A stretch of DNA of 64,000 nt, from contig JBBRQP010000005.1 in assembly GCA_038226175.1 (NCBI GenBank), positions 1-64,000 of the forward strand, given 5' to 3'. The notes beneath the pieces are model-generated. The model saw only the letters and a list, made by a program, of their open reading frames with translations. It did no database searches and was not told the DNA's origin. The translations under genes were made by a program, and so were the position numbers. The DNA comes from JBBRQP01 sp038226175. Its GTDB lineage: Bacteria; Cyanobacteriota; Cyanobacteriia; Gloeobacterales; Anthocerotibacteraceae. This document shows, one piece after another, positions 8,698-17,419 of this stretch (position 1 is its first letter; each line of letters begins with the position of its first letter).

Positions 8698-9453
8698 ATG
8701 CCCATTTGGTTGCTGCTAGTTCTGTTATGCGTGTGGCCTGTTCAGGCAAAAGAAGTTGTTTTACCACAACCGCCCCAACCGATTGTCGATTTGATGGGGA
8801 GCATTGAGCTGCGCTACCAAACCGAACTCACCCAAAAAATTGCCCAACTAGAGCGTGAGCAGCACTGGCAAGTCCGCATCCTAGTCCAAAAAGATGACAT
8901 TCCTGGTAAGCAGATCAAAACTTACTGGGGACTTAATGAACGCTCAATCTTAATCGTAGTCAATCTCAAAAAACGTAATCCCTTATTTTTTAATGTTGGT
9001 GATGCAGCTTACCAGAAATTACCCCGATTTTTTTGGCGTGAACTGCAAGCACGCTATGGTAACCAGTTTTATATCGGCGAACACGGACGCGGTGAAGCTC
9101 TCGTCCAAACTATCGGCGCAATTACCGAGTCGCTCCACGAGGGCGGACGGGCGACCGTACCTGGTCTACCGCGAGAACATTGGATTTTGACCTTCATTTC
9201 TAGTGCTCTAGGCGGTTTGGTGCTGGGCTTTGCCTGTCATCCCCGTGAAGGCAATCCCGTTTGGTATTGGCAGGGAATTTTCTTTTCGGCACCCCTCTGG
9301 GCGATTTTGTTTGTGATTTTTGGCCTGGGCGTGGTTGTGATTCGCACCAATGACCCGATTCCCGTCCTCGAAAATAGTGGCGGTTTTATCGCAGCGGCCT
9401 TGATTGCCTTTTTGATTCCCACACCCAAACGCGCTAAGCTCGACTTTCCCTAA
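8698..9453 (+). CDS. TPM-domain protein, Psb32/TLP18.3-like
   Basis: The protein begins with a signal peptide (MPIWLLLVLLCVWPVQA) and continues as a TPM domain of about 130 residues, with ELTQKIAQLEREQHWQVRIL, then NVGDAAYQKLPRFFW and GRGEALVQTIGAI. Two C-terminal hydrophobic segments follow (TFISSALGGLVLGFA and FFSAPLWAILFVIFGLGVVVI). TPM proteins of this kind (TLP18.3 in plants, Psb32 in cyanobacteria) assist photosystem II repair; assigning that job here is inference. The frame is open to 8584, but that extension reads unlike coding sequence and would precede the signal peptide, so I start at the ATG at 8698. Confidence 0.75.
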   Translation: MPIWLLLVLLCVWPVQAKEVVLPQPPQPIVDLMGSIELRYQTELTQKIAQLEREQHWQVRILVQKDDIPGKQIKTYWGLNERSILIVVNLKKRNPLFFNVGDAAYQKLPRFFWRELQARYGNQFYIGEHGRGEALVQTIGAITESLHEGGRATVPGLPREHWILTFISSALGGLVLGFACHPREGNPVWYWQGIFFSAPLWAILFVIFGLGVVVIRTNDPIPVLENSGGFIAAALIAFLIPTPKRAKLDFP

Positions 9454-9533
9454 AAACTCTTAAGAAGTTGTGTGTTAGGCCAAGACTAGGCAGTGCTTCT
9501 CGTAAAATAAAGACGCTCCACTGGCGCTCACCC

Positions 9534-10817
9534 ATGCAGACACAGATTCAGCACATTCATGCTCGTGAAATTTTAGACTCGCGTGGTCGACCGACCCTCG
9601 AAGCCGAAGTGACCCTTGCCTCGGGCATTATGGGTCGAGCAGCCGTGCCAAGTGGTGCTTCAACGGGGAGTTTTGAGGCCCATGAGTTGCGTGATGACGA
9701 TCAGCATCGCTATCGGGGCTTAGGTGTACTCAATGCGGTAGAGAATATTCATCAAGTTATTACTCCAGCAGTGATCGGCATGGACGCCCTTAATCAAAAT
9801 GCCCTAGACCGCAAAATGTTAGAACTTGATGGTTCTGCTAACAAAACTAACTTGGGTGCCAATGCTATTTTGGCTGTCTCGATGGCGGCAGCTCAGGCGA
9901 TGGCCTTAGAATTGCGCTTGCCTCTCTATCGCTATCTGGGCGGACCTTTGGCGAATGTGCTGCCTGTGCCCCTGATGAATGTCCTCAATGGCGGCGCCCA
10001 CGCTGATAATAACGTTGATATCCAAGAATTTATGATTGTCCCCGTCGGAGCTAGTAGTTTCCGTGAAGCCCTACGTTGGGGTGCTGAGATCTTTGCGGTG
10101 CTCAAAGGTGTACTCAAGAGCCAAGGTTTGAATACTGCCGTCGGTGATGAAGGCGGCTTTGCACCCAATGTCACCTCTAACGAAGCTGCGCTACAGCTCT
10201 TGATGAGCGCCATTGAAAAAGCTGGCTATCAACCGGGCAGCCAAATTGCACTGGCACTAGATGTTGCGAGTAATGAATTGTATAAAGATGGCGCTTATCA
10301 CATTGATGGTAAGGTTTTGAGTGCGCAAGAACTAGTCAACTTTTATGGCGATTGGGTCAGCCGTTATCCGATTATTTCCATTGAAGATGGGTTAGCCGAA
10401 GATGACTGGACAGGTTGGCATACCTTGACCACACAGCTCGGCGATAAAGTGCAACTCGTGGGCGATGATCTTTTTGTGACTAATCCGATTCGCTTACAAA
10501 AGGGGATTAACGAACAAACGGCTAATGCAATTTTAATTAAAGTGAATCAAATCGGCTCTCTGACAGAGACGCTCCAAACGATTGCCCTAGCCCAAACCTG
10601 CGGTTATCGCACAGTCATCTCGCATCGCTCTGGCGAAACAGAAGATACATTTATTGCTGATTTGGCTGTTGCAACCCGCAGTGGTCAGATCAAAACAGGC
10701 TCTCTGTGTCGCTCAGAACGCATCGCCAAATACAACCAGTTACTGCGCATCGAAGAACAATTAGGAGCTAGTGCAGTTTATTTGGGTAAGGGAGCTTTTG
10801 CGATACCAAATAAATAA
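9534..10817 (+). CDS. eno: Enolase
   Basis: Enolase converts 2-phosphoglycerate to phosphoenolpyruvate in glycolysis. The sequence has AREILDSRGRPT near the N-terminus, SGASTGSFEAHELRD (flexible loop), the metal ligands in ALDVASNE, SIEDGLAEDDW and LVGDDLFVTN, the catalytic Lys in ILIKVNQIG, and the signature SHRSGETED. From the ATG at 9534 the length is 427 residues, as expected; the frame extends upstream to 9468 but that segment is not family sequence. The gene faces the CTDH gene tail to tail. Confidence 0.98.
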   Translation: MQTQIQHIHAREILDSRGRPTLEAEVTLASGIMGRAAVPSGASTGSFEAHELRDDDQHRYRGLGVLNAVENIHQVITPAVIGMDALNQNALDRKMLELDGSANKTNLGANAILAVSMAAAQAMALELRLPLYRYLGGPLANVLPVPLMNVLNGGAHADNNVDIQEFMIVPVGASSFREALRWGAEIFAVLKGVLKSQGLNTAVGDEGGFAPNVTSNEAALQLLMSAIEKAGYQPGSQIALALDVASNELYKDGAYHIDGKVLSAQELVNFYGDWVSRYPIISIEDGLAEDDWTGWHTLTTQLGDKVQLVGDDLFVTNPIRLQKGINEQTANAILIKVNQIGSLTETLQTIALAQTCGYRTVISHRSGETEDTFIADLAVATRSGQIKTGSLCRSERIAKYNQLLRIEEQLGASAVYLGKGAFAIPNK

Positions 10818-10835
10818 CCCCTCTCACAGAGGGGT
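10817..10835. terminator. Hairpin between convergent eno and CTDH genes
   Basis: ACCCCTCT (10817-10824) and AGAGGGGT (10828-10835) form an 8-bp stem with a 3-base loop, starting on the last base of the eno stop codon and 10 bases before the CTDH stop. On the minus strand it is followed by an AT-rich stretch, on the plus strand by AAAAC. It probably ends transcription from either side. Confidence 0.6.
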
Positions 10836-10845
10836 AAAACTAATG

Positions 10846-11217
10846 TCAAGTAGGCGTAGGTAAACCTCTTGGATAAACCTCAGTCGGTGACGTCAGTAAG
10901 CGAACCTTAAGACAGGCAATCAATCCTTTTTCGAGACGGATTTCCCAGGCTACATTAACCCAAAAAGCCGGACAACGAACGCGTCCTACGGTTACAACGC
11001 GATCCCCAATTTGTTTGGTTTGCTGAGGATGAAGCATCATACCTACACTCTTTTGAGTCAAGTACTCTGTGATTTCTAAACGACCGCGCGCTGACTCATT
11101 AAAGGGAGCTAGTAACAGTCCATCTTCTGTAAAAAGTGTGGCAGCCTGACCATATTCCTGACGGTTAATTGCCTGAAAATAGGCATTTACCACAGTCTGA
11201 GAGGTGATTTCGCGCAT
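10846..11217 (-). CDS. OCP C-terminal-domain homologue (CTDH), NTF2-like carotenoid carrier
   Basis: The 123-residue product is an NTF2-fold protein that aligns along its length with the C-terminal domain of the orange carotenoid protein. By my alignment to remembered Synechocystis OCP, Tyr13 matches Tyr201 and Trp91 (in NVAWEI) matches Trp288, the pair that hydrogen-bonds the carotenoid keto group. Cys102 sits close to the Cys103 that forms disulfide dimers in the Anabaena CTDH. CTDHs bind ketocarotenoid as dimers and hand it to helical carotenoid proteins. Here the gene lies 13 bases downstream of the HCP gene on the same strand, in the domain order of an intact OCP. Confidence 0.85.
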   Translation of the reverse strand: MREITSQTVVNAYFQAINRQEYGQAATLFTEDGLLLAPFNESARGRLEITEYLTQKSVGMMLHPQQTKQIGDRVVTVGRVRCPAFWVNVAWEIRLEKGLIACLKVRLLTSPTEVYPRGLPTPT

Positions 11218-11230
11218 AGTTTAATTCCAG

Positions 11231-11782
11231 TTAGGAGTGTTTACCCATTTGCTCGGCGACATGACGCAAGAAAGTAATTTGATACTCAAAGTCTAAGCCT
11301 TGAATTGCGGTTAAAGACTTTTGTCCAAGTTCAGGCAATTGGTAATCACCTGGGATACCAATCACATTGGTGCCCATACGTGCGGCAATTAAAAACCAAA
11401 TTGCTAGTTTGTTGTTCTCGGTTTGGCAGGCATATTCACGGCTGAGGCTAGTGTCATCACCCCGGACAATAGCTCTTTGAGCCTCAAGTTGAGCATCACC
11501 TTGAGCAAGCGCATCAAATTCGCTAAAGAAAGTTTTGAGGGTATCAACATTAGCGGTACCAAGAGCCGCAGGTGTCACAGAACTACCCATGGCTTTGTAG
11601 ACAAAATAAAGAACTGCGAGCTTTTCATCCACAGTTAATCCAGCAAATTGATCTTCAACCGCTTGACCATCGCCGAGGCGGACTTTATTAGGTTCTTTAT
11701 TATCCATCAATTGATCAACAATGTCAGAGATCTCAGTGGTGGTCAGTACGGCTGTCTTGGGCGTATCTTCGGTAGGTGACAT
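11231..11782 (-). CDS. Helical carotenoid protein (OCP N-terminal-domain homologue)
   Basis: The 183-residue product corresponds to the all-helical N-terminal domain of OCP and has no C-terminal domain of its own. About 30 extra N-terminal residues precede the domain. Tyr62 (FVYKAMG) matches OCP Tyr44, Trp129 (LAIWF) matches Trp110, and Arg173 (ITFLRH) matches Arg155, the residue that also contacts the phycobilisome. OCP Trp41 is replaced by Tyr59. HCPs bind ketocarotenoid and act as singlet-oxygen quenchers; some clades quench phycobilisomes. It is the first gene of the HCP-CTDH operon. Which HCP clade it belongs to cannot be decided by eye. Confidence 0.88.
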   Translation of the reverse strand: MSPTEDTPKTAVLTTTEISDIVDQLMDNKEPNKVRLGDGQAVEDQFAGLTVDEKLAVLYFVYKAMGSSVTPAALGTANVDTLKTFFSEFDALAQGDAQLEAQRAIVRGDDTSLSREYACQTENNKLAIWFLIAARMGTNVIGIPGDYQLPELGQKSLTAIQGLDFEYQITFLRHVAEQMGKHS

Positions 11783-11865
11783 GATGTTTCTCGCGCGTGA
11801 CTATTAGCTTAAATTTAAAATGTTAGATGACGCTCTCCTTCTATCTAAGGACAGATTTAGTTAGT

Positions 11866-12708
11866 TTACTTAGCAGAATCAAGCTGTTCACTGCCTAAAA
11901 CAGCATTATATTGTTCACCAAAAAGCAGAGAGACGGCACTGAGCTTAAGCCATAGCAAGACAACAATTAGAGCGCCGATACTGCCATAGGTCTGATTAAA
12001 GTTACCAAAGTAAGTAATATATAAACTAAATAGAAATGATGCAGCAAGCCACAGCACGCTCCCTAACAATGCACCGGGCAAAATAGGAATCTTAGTCGAG
12101 CGCTCAGCCGAACCAAAGCGATAAATCAGCGCAAATCCAGCTGTCACAAGTGCTAAAGCCAACGGCCACTGTAACCAGTTCCAAATCATAAGCACACCAG
12201 CTTCTAGGGCTAAACGACTCCCGATTTGACGTAAGAGATTACCGCTGATAAAAATGGCTAAACAGGCTCCAACAAGTAGCACTACCGTAGTAATAAACAA
12301 ACCAATCGCAATAAGTTTACTCAACCAAAAAGGCCGCTGTTTAGCAACTTCAATACCGTGTATCGCATCTAGGGCTTCCATGGCCGTACTGAGGGTACCC
12401 GATGCAATCCAAAGCGTACCGATAATACTTAGTGAGAAGAGACTATTATTTTCACTAAAGGCAACTTGGCGTAAGGGTATTTGTAAAATATCCATCACGT
12501 CTTTGGGCAAGATATTACCAAGATTAGTCACTAAGCTAGTGAAGGTCTCTTGAGCCGAACCAAATAAGCCAATTGCCGTGGCAGCCACCAGTAATGCCGG
12601 AAACAGGGACAAGATTAAATTAAAAGCCATCTCTTCGGCTAAGCCCGGTAAGCGATTGCTGAGGGCTCGTTGTCCTGATTTCCAAAGTGCTGCTACCGAA
12701 AAATTCAT
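11866..12708 (-). CDS. YihY/UPF0761 family inner-membrane protein
   Basis: The 280-residue product has about six membrane helices and the family's opening pattern: RLPGLAEEMAFNLILSLFPALL near residues 20-41, LGNILPKDV, LWIASGTLSTAMEALDAIHG, and a late IGALIVVLLWLKLSAVSLLFG. Members were once annotated ribonuclease BN or BrkB; the function is unknown, though an envelope or transport role is usual speculation. It lies upstream of the HCP-CTDH pair with an 83-base gap, so co-transcription is possible. Confidence 0.88.
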   Translation of the reverse strand: MNFSVAALWKSGQRALSNRLPGLAEEMAFNLILSLFPALLVAATAIGLFGSAQETFTSLVTNLGNILPKDVMDILQIPLRQVAFSENNSLFSLSIIGTLWIASGTLSTAMEALDAIHGIEVAKQRPFWLSKLIAIGLFITTVVLLVGACLAIFISGNLLRQIGSRLALEAGVLMIWNWLQWPLALALVTAGFALIYRFGSAERSTKIPILPGALLGSVLWLAASFLFSLYITYFGNFNQTYGSIGALIVVLLWLKLSAVSLLFGEQYNAVLGSEQLDSAK

Positions 12709-12862
12709 GGCTCAGTCCCAATGTTAGTTATCAGCTTATATAAGTTAAATATGGTAGACATCTTTCGTGGGAGATAGAAGAGACCTCCATCCCTGTCAAT
12801 AAGGGATGAAGCCTAGTTAATCAAGTGTTGAAATGCTGGAGTTATTATCTTTGCGCTTAAGT

Positions 12863-12937
12863 AGTCGGCTCTCCAAGGCTGGGATAGGGGAAAACAAGCA
12901 AGATGTTTTCTAGTTTTAGCTCCCCAGCCTTAGGGCT
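12863..12937. repeat. Degenerate member of the GGGGAGCTAAAAC repeat family
   Basis: Read on the minus strand, the segment starts AGCCCTAAGGCTGGGGAGC, then TAAAACTAG, and ends with an imperfect inverted copy of its start (12863-12890 on the plus strand). It shares the signature GGGGAGCTAAAAC with the two elements at 45.4 and 49.1 kb, but not their C7-G-C4 block. Together with a terminator it makes up most of the 300-base gap between 12709 and 13008; nothing else was seen there. Confidence 0.5.
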
Positions 12938-12955
12938 TAGTAGGCTTTTCACCGC

Positions 12956-12990
12956 AAAAAGGGCGGCCTCTGACGAATAGAGACCGCCCT
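12956..12990 (-). terminator. Rho-independent terminator of the 943-residue gene
   Basis: Bases 12960-12971 and 12979-12990 form a near-perfect 12-bp G+C-rich stem with a 7-base loop. On the minus strand it is followed by five T residues. It lies 19 bases past the TAG stop of the large gene at 13009. Confidence 0.85.
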
Positions 12991-13008
12991 GACCAAGGTT
13001 AGGTTTGT

Positions 13009-15840
13009 CTACAGTGAAGTCACTGCCAAAGCCCCACCGATAGCGGAGACAGCAGCCGAGATCACCGCTGTTCCGAGGAGCCACCAAGAAGCAGTTGCGG
13101 CTGCTTTACGGGCAGATTCAGCTTGCTCTTGAGCTTGGTGCTTGAGTTCTTCGAGACGACGTTGGGTCTCTGTTTGAATTTCCTCAGCTTTATTAAGTAG
13201 CGTATCGCGCACATTCTCCACTTGAGAAACTAAACGATCCGCTTCCTGCTTAGAAATATCTGGGCGTGAACCCACAAGAGCGACTAAGGTATCGCGGTCG
13301 ATGTGAGCAAAACGCTCACGCAACGCCTCAACCCCTGCTTGAGAGTCTGTCAACAACATCTGCAAGTCATGCTGGATGCCTTCATAGTTGAGTTCAGGAC
13401 GGTTGAGACCATTGAGGTAAGACCGTAGTTGTCCAAAGATGCCATCTAAGATGTCCTGTACTTGCGTTTGCAACTTTTGGACTTGCGCCGAGAGTTGATC
13501 GCGGCTGATCAGCACTTGGTCAACAATGCGGTAAGCTTCATCCTCACTCAGGTCATCGCGTTGACTAAGGAGTGAAGCCAAGGTAGCGCGGTCAAGATGC
13601 CCCAAGCGCTCACTTACTTTTTCCCAGCCACCTTTAGGATCTTGGAGGAGCAAGCTCAGATCACGTTTGATGCCTTCAGGATTGAGAGCTTCTTTGTTGG
13701 TATCGCGCAGGTAGTTTTCTAGATTGACTTGGAAGTCTTGCACTTTTTCTTTACTGCGTTGGGCAAAACGGCGTGGAAATTGGGCAGCTTTGCGGATCAA
13801 CTCCTGACCTTGATCGGCTAGGGTATTGACCTGTTCCGGCGTTAAGGTCGGGTCTTGACTGAGCTGTTTGGTCAAGGTCTCACGATCAAGACTACCGAGT
13901 TGTTCAGTCAAGCCCGCGAGTTCGGCTTGCGAATCAGCCAGATTCTTTTCGAGGTCAGCCTTGACCTCTGCCGCGCCACCTTCTGGAACTTTGCTATTGG
14001 CTTTGCGCAAATATTCCGCAAACTTAGCAGTTAAGTTGTTGTATTGCTCTTTGACTTGCTCGGCAGCTTCACCCACTTGGACTTGGGTTTGACCCACTAC
14101 TTGACCGGCTAGGGTCTGCACTTGCGCACTATCCGCTTCTTGGATGACCAAGTCCCGGATGCTAACCAGTTGAGTGGCTAGAGCCGTGCGCTCTTCAGGG
14201 CTAAAGTCTTGCCGTCCGTTAAGCAAATTGAGGAAAAAGTCTTGGTCAAATTTGTTTAAACCCTCGCGCTGTAACTCACTCCCCAAACCGACTTTGACTA
14301 GCAGAGCTTTGAAGTTTTGATTCAAGCCTTGCAAGGTAAATTCGGCGCGGGCTGTGGTTTGCAAATATTGGATGAGGCGCGGTTCAAGCTCATTGATACG
14401 CTGGTTAATTTCTTTGGTTTTGACGGAAGCTAGGGTTTCGACCCGAACTTGCTCTAGGGCATCAGCAATAGCCGCTAGTTGATCAGCGGGCAAAGCGCGT
14501 TGCGTAAGCAAGGTTACAAAGTCTTCGCGGCTAATGCGCACCAGTGATTGACGAATTGCGGCTGGACTTGCTTCGGGATCATAAAAAATTTCGGGCAGGT
14601 CACGCGCGATGGTTTGGGGATTGAGTTGCCAGGGGTAGGCATTGAGTAAATAGCTCTCTACATCATTGCGGATCGTGTTGGGCAACAAAGCCTGGGCTTT
14701 GCCAACAGTGCCAGCTAGACGGTCACGCAGCTGTTGGGCTTGTGCCAGAACTTTTTCGGTATCTAGATCCGACAGGTCAGCGCGACCCAAAATTACCGCT
14801 GAGAGGGTTGAGTAACCCAGTTGCAGGGCTTGATCGGTCAAGGAACCCCCCTCTTTAGCGGGCTGTTGCAAGTTTTTGAGGGCGGCTTCAGCAGTTTCTA
14901 ATAATTTGCCCGAGCGCAATTGCTCAGGCGCAGCATTTTTGGCAAACTCGACTAACTGAGCGGTTAGGTCAGCAGGTTGTCCATCTTTGATGGTTTTATT
15001 CCACACTGATTCGAGTTGGTCAACTACTTTTTCTAAGTCGTTAGCCTTGAGTTGGCTATAGCGACCCACGAGATTGACAAAGGTATCGCGACCAATTTTA
15101 CCAAGGTCAGCGGCAGAGGCATTTTTGAGCTCAGGGTTATTGACCAAGCGCTCAAATTCGCTTTTGAGTGCGCTCAGATCGAGGTCTGAACTAGGCAATT
15201 TGCCCACATACTCAGTAATAGTCTTGCGAATTGCTTCTGGCTCAAAACCACTGGTCAATTCACGTTTGACAGCAGCGGCGGCAGCTTCGGCGGTATCGAC
15301 GACTTGGTTACTGACTGCCTTACCACCAAAAGCCAAGGCAGCGGTGCTGATCACAGCTTGAATACCCGCTGTAGCCGAACTCACCAAGGAGCCAACCAGA
15401 GAACCCAAGGTATTGGAGCTAGCCCACAATAATAAGGAGAAGAAAGCTGACCAGATAACTAGTCCTAAGATTGCTCCTAGATCCCAGCGTCCTGCCAAAC
15501 TTAATTTTACGGCTAAGAAACTAGCAAAAAATAAAGAAAGACTCACCGTAAACAATGTCCACAAACCCACACCAGCCCCAATCATCTGGACAGCACCACC
15601 CAAACTCGGCTGAGATTTATTAGCGTCAGCAGGTTCTTCGGTCTTGCCTTTGCCAGCTTGACCTAGTAGCGAAATCCCTGCCACAACGGACAGATTAGTA
15701 AACAAAAATTGAAAGGAGAAGGCTAACAATAGCCCACCGATAATACTTACCAAAAATTGCGGGTTAGCATAGGTCAATGTACTGCCAGGAGTAGGCGTAA
15801 CTTGTGCCAAAAGTTGAGCGGAATCCAAGATCTGATGCAT
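13009..15840 (-). CDS. Large membrane-anchored protein with degenerate helical repeats
   Basis: The 943-residue protein has an N-terminal membrane part with three or four helices (about residues 27-60, 85-115 and 120-150) and a short hydrophobic C-terminus (WWLLGTAVISAAVSAIGGAL). Between them lie about six degenerate helical repeats of 60-90 residues. The pattern is NPEGIxxDL, then LDRxTLxxLLxxRxDLS, then EAxxIVxQVxxxRD. The clearest copies have LGHLDRATLASLLSQRDDLS and FAHIDRDTLVALVGSRPDIS. Long Lys/Glu/Gln-rich coiled coils link the units (HQAQEQAESARKAAA). I recall similar large cyanobacterial proteins without known function; a scaffold role at the membrane is a guess. Confidence 0.75.
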   Translation of the reverse strand: MHQILDSAQLLAQVTPTPGSTLTYANPQFLVSIIGGLLLAFSFQFLFTNLSVVAGISLLGQAGKGKTEEPADANKSQPSLGGAVQMIGAGVGLWTLFTVSLSLFFASFLAVKLSLAGRWDLGAILGLVIWSAFFSLLLWASSNTLGSLVGSLVSSATAGIQAVISTAALAFGGKAVSNQVVDTAEAAAAAVKRELTSGFEPEAIRKTITEYVGKLPSSDLDLSALKSEFERLVNNPELKNASAADLGKIGRDTFVNLVGRYSQLKANDLEKVVDQLESVWNKTIKDGQPADLTAQLVEFAKNAAPEQLRSGKLLETAEAALKNLQQPAKEGGSLTDQALQLGYSTLSAVILGRADLSDLDTEKVLAQAQQLRDRLAGTVGKAQALLPNTIRNDVESYLLNAYPWQLNPQTIARDLPEIFYDPEASPAAIRQSLVRISREDFVTLLTQRALPADQLAAIADALEQVRVETLASVKTKEINQRINELEPRLIQYLQTTARAEFTLQGLNQNFKALLVKVGLGSELQREGLNKFDQDFFLNLLNGRQDFSPEERTALATQLVSIRDLVIQEADSAQVQTLAGQVVGQTQVQVGEAAEQVKEQYNNLTAKFAEYLRKANSKVPEGGAAEVKADLEKNLADSQAELAGLTEQLGSLDRETLTKQLSQDPTLTPEQVNTLADQGQELIRKAAQFPRRFAQRSKEKVQDFQVNLENYLRDTNKEALNPEGIKRDLSLLLQDPKGGWEKVSERLGHLDRATLASLLSQRDDLSEDEAYRIVDQVLISRDQLSAQVQKLQTQVQDILDGIFGQLRSYLNGLNRPELNYEGIQHDLQMLLTDSQAGVEALRERFAHIDRDTLVALVGSRPDISKQEADRLVSQVENVRDTLLNKAEEIQTETQRRLEELKHQAQEQAESARKAAATASWWLLGTAVISAAVSAIGGALAVTSL

Positions 15841-16126
15841 GGCCTTATTCCTCGCGTAAATACCCAGACTGAAAATTAATCAGCAGGGGGGTGGTGTAAG
15901 TGTGATGATCCTATACTCTTTATAAATTAACTTTGTGTCCTCTGTCAGAAGAGAGAGTTAACCTCTGATAGCATCGATCCTTAGATTAAGATGGTTGAGA
16001 TACACCTAATAGGTAGCCATAGGCTTGGTCTTAAATCTAAATAATCAGTAATTTGATCACCTTATTGATATTTTTAGTTGGCACAAAATCTCCAAGTATG
16101 GCAACTCAAGTCAATTAAGAAATGCT

Positions 16127-17209
16127 TTACGGCAGTTTGGCTGCAGGCAAAAAGACAGTAAAAATACTACCTTCGCCTAAGGTACTTTGCAGACTAATCC
16201 TACCACCATGAGCCTCGACAATTTGTTTAGCATGATGCAAGCCCAAACCTGTCCCGCCCCGGAAGTGTTTGCCCTGGGTAAATCGATTAAATAAATAAGG
16301 CTGCTCTTCGGATGCGATGCCACAGCCTGTATCCGTCACAGAAAACTCAATACCACCATCGATGTCTAAGCTTTCTAAGGTAATTTTACCCTCAAGGTCA
16401 GTAAACTTTAGGGCGTTACCTAATAAATTTTGGATAATACGGCGTAGCTCAATGCGGTCAGCATAAATTGAATTTTTTGGGGCAATATTAACGGTAAATT
16501 GAATATTTTTGACCTGGGCTAAGGGACTAAATTCGCGCTGAATATCCTGGAATAAGCTTTCCCCATCGATATCTTCATAATGTAATGTCTTTTTACCGGC
16601 TTCGTAGCGGTAGACTTCCAATAAACTATTAGTCATCGTCAATAAATGTTGATTACTATGCTGTAAAGTTGTCAGGGCTTCTTGTAAACTAGGTTCTACT
16701 TTACCAAGTTCTTCTTGCAAAATCAGGGTCGACATCCGATCCGCTGCCACTAGCGGTGTTCGCAAATCATGGGTCAACCGCGAAACAAAATCTTCCCGTT
16801 GACACGCAATCAGATCGCGTTCGTCCACACTGTGCTTCAGACGCAACAAAGCCCGTACTCGTGCTAAAAGTTCATCTTGATCAATAGGCTTACGTATAAA
16901 TTCATCGGCACCTGCATCTAGACCTTCTACGACATTGCCCCTAGTTGAAGCTGTGAGTAAAAGGATAGGAATAAATGGTAAATCAGCGTAACTTTTAAGG
17001 CGGCGGGTGGTCTCAATACCATCCATTTCTGGCATCATCACATCCAATAAAATTAAATGTGGCGGCTCTTGACGCACTTGTTCTAAGGCTGCTTTTCCAC
17101 TTGAGGCTATTTCAACAAGATAGCCCTCACTGCTCAGAATTGCTTCAATCAACGCTAGATTATCAGGTAGATCATCCACGACGAGAATGCGGTCTGGGAG
17201 AGTAGACAT
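16127..17209 (-). CDS. Response regulator-histidine kinase hybrid
   Basis: A receiver domain comes first (residues 8-125), with the acidic pair in VVDD, the phospho-acceptor Asp in LILLDVMMPEMDG and the Lys in FIRKP. It is followed by a HisKA dimerisation helix with the acceptor His in FVSRLTHDLRTPL and by an HATPase domain with N box (IIQNLLGNALKF), DTGCGI and GGTGLGLHHAK. There is no membrane segment, so it is a cytoplasmic kinase that probably receives its own input by phosphotransfer. No response-regulator gene is adjacent. The ATG at 17209 is preferred to a TTG two codons upstream. Confidence 0.9.
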   Translation of the reverse strand: MSTLPDRILVVDDLPDNLALIEAILSSEGYLVEIASSGKAALEQVRQEPPHLILLDVMMPEMDGIETTRRLKSYADLPFIPILLLTASTRGNVVEGLDAGADEFIRKPIDQDELLARVRALLRLKHSVDERDLIACQREDFVSRLTHDLRTPLVAADRMSTLILQEELGKVEPSLQEALTTLQHSNQHLLTMTNSLLEVYRYEAGKKTLHYEDIDGESLFQDIQREFSPLAQVKNIQFTVNIAPKNSIYADRIELRRIIQNLLGNALKFTDLEGKITLESLDIDGGIEFSVTDTGCGIASEEQPYLFNRFTQGKHFRGGTGLGLHHAKQIVEAHGGRISLQSTLGEGSIFTVFLPAAKLP

Positions 17210-17419
17210 CGACAATAGACTGTGTGGGGTGTGCTAGAAATTATGACATGCTTAAATTTTATAAATCTCTACCTTAAGAAAGATAAAACATTAGTGTAAC
17301 TGCGCTCTAGCTAGCCTATGGGTCTTTGGGGATCAACAAAAAGTTATTCTCTTTTGCGGCATGCTTGAAGAGTCGCTATCAGATATGATCTAGAGGGAAG
17401 TTACCCAAAACTGATGTTA

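Noticed and set aside
15841..16126. 286-base gap left of the large membrane protein as a site for a small gene
   Set aside because: No frame with a plausible start, binding site and family-like sequence was found; it is A+T-rich and probably holds the promoter of the leftward gene.
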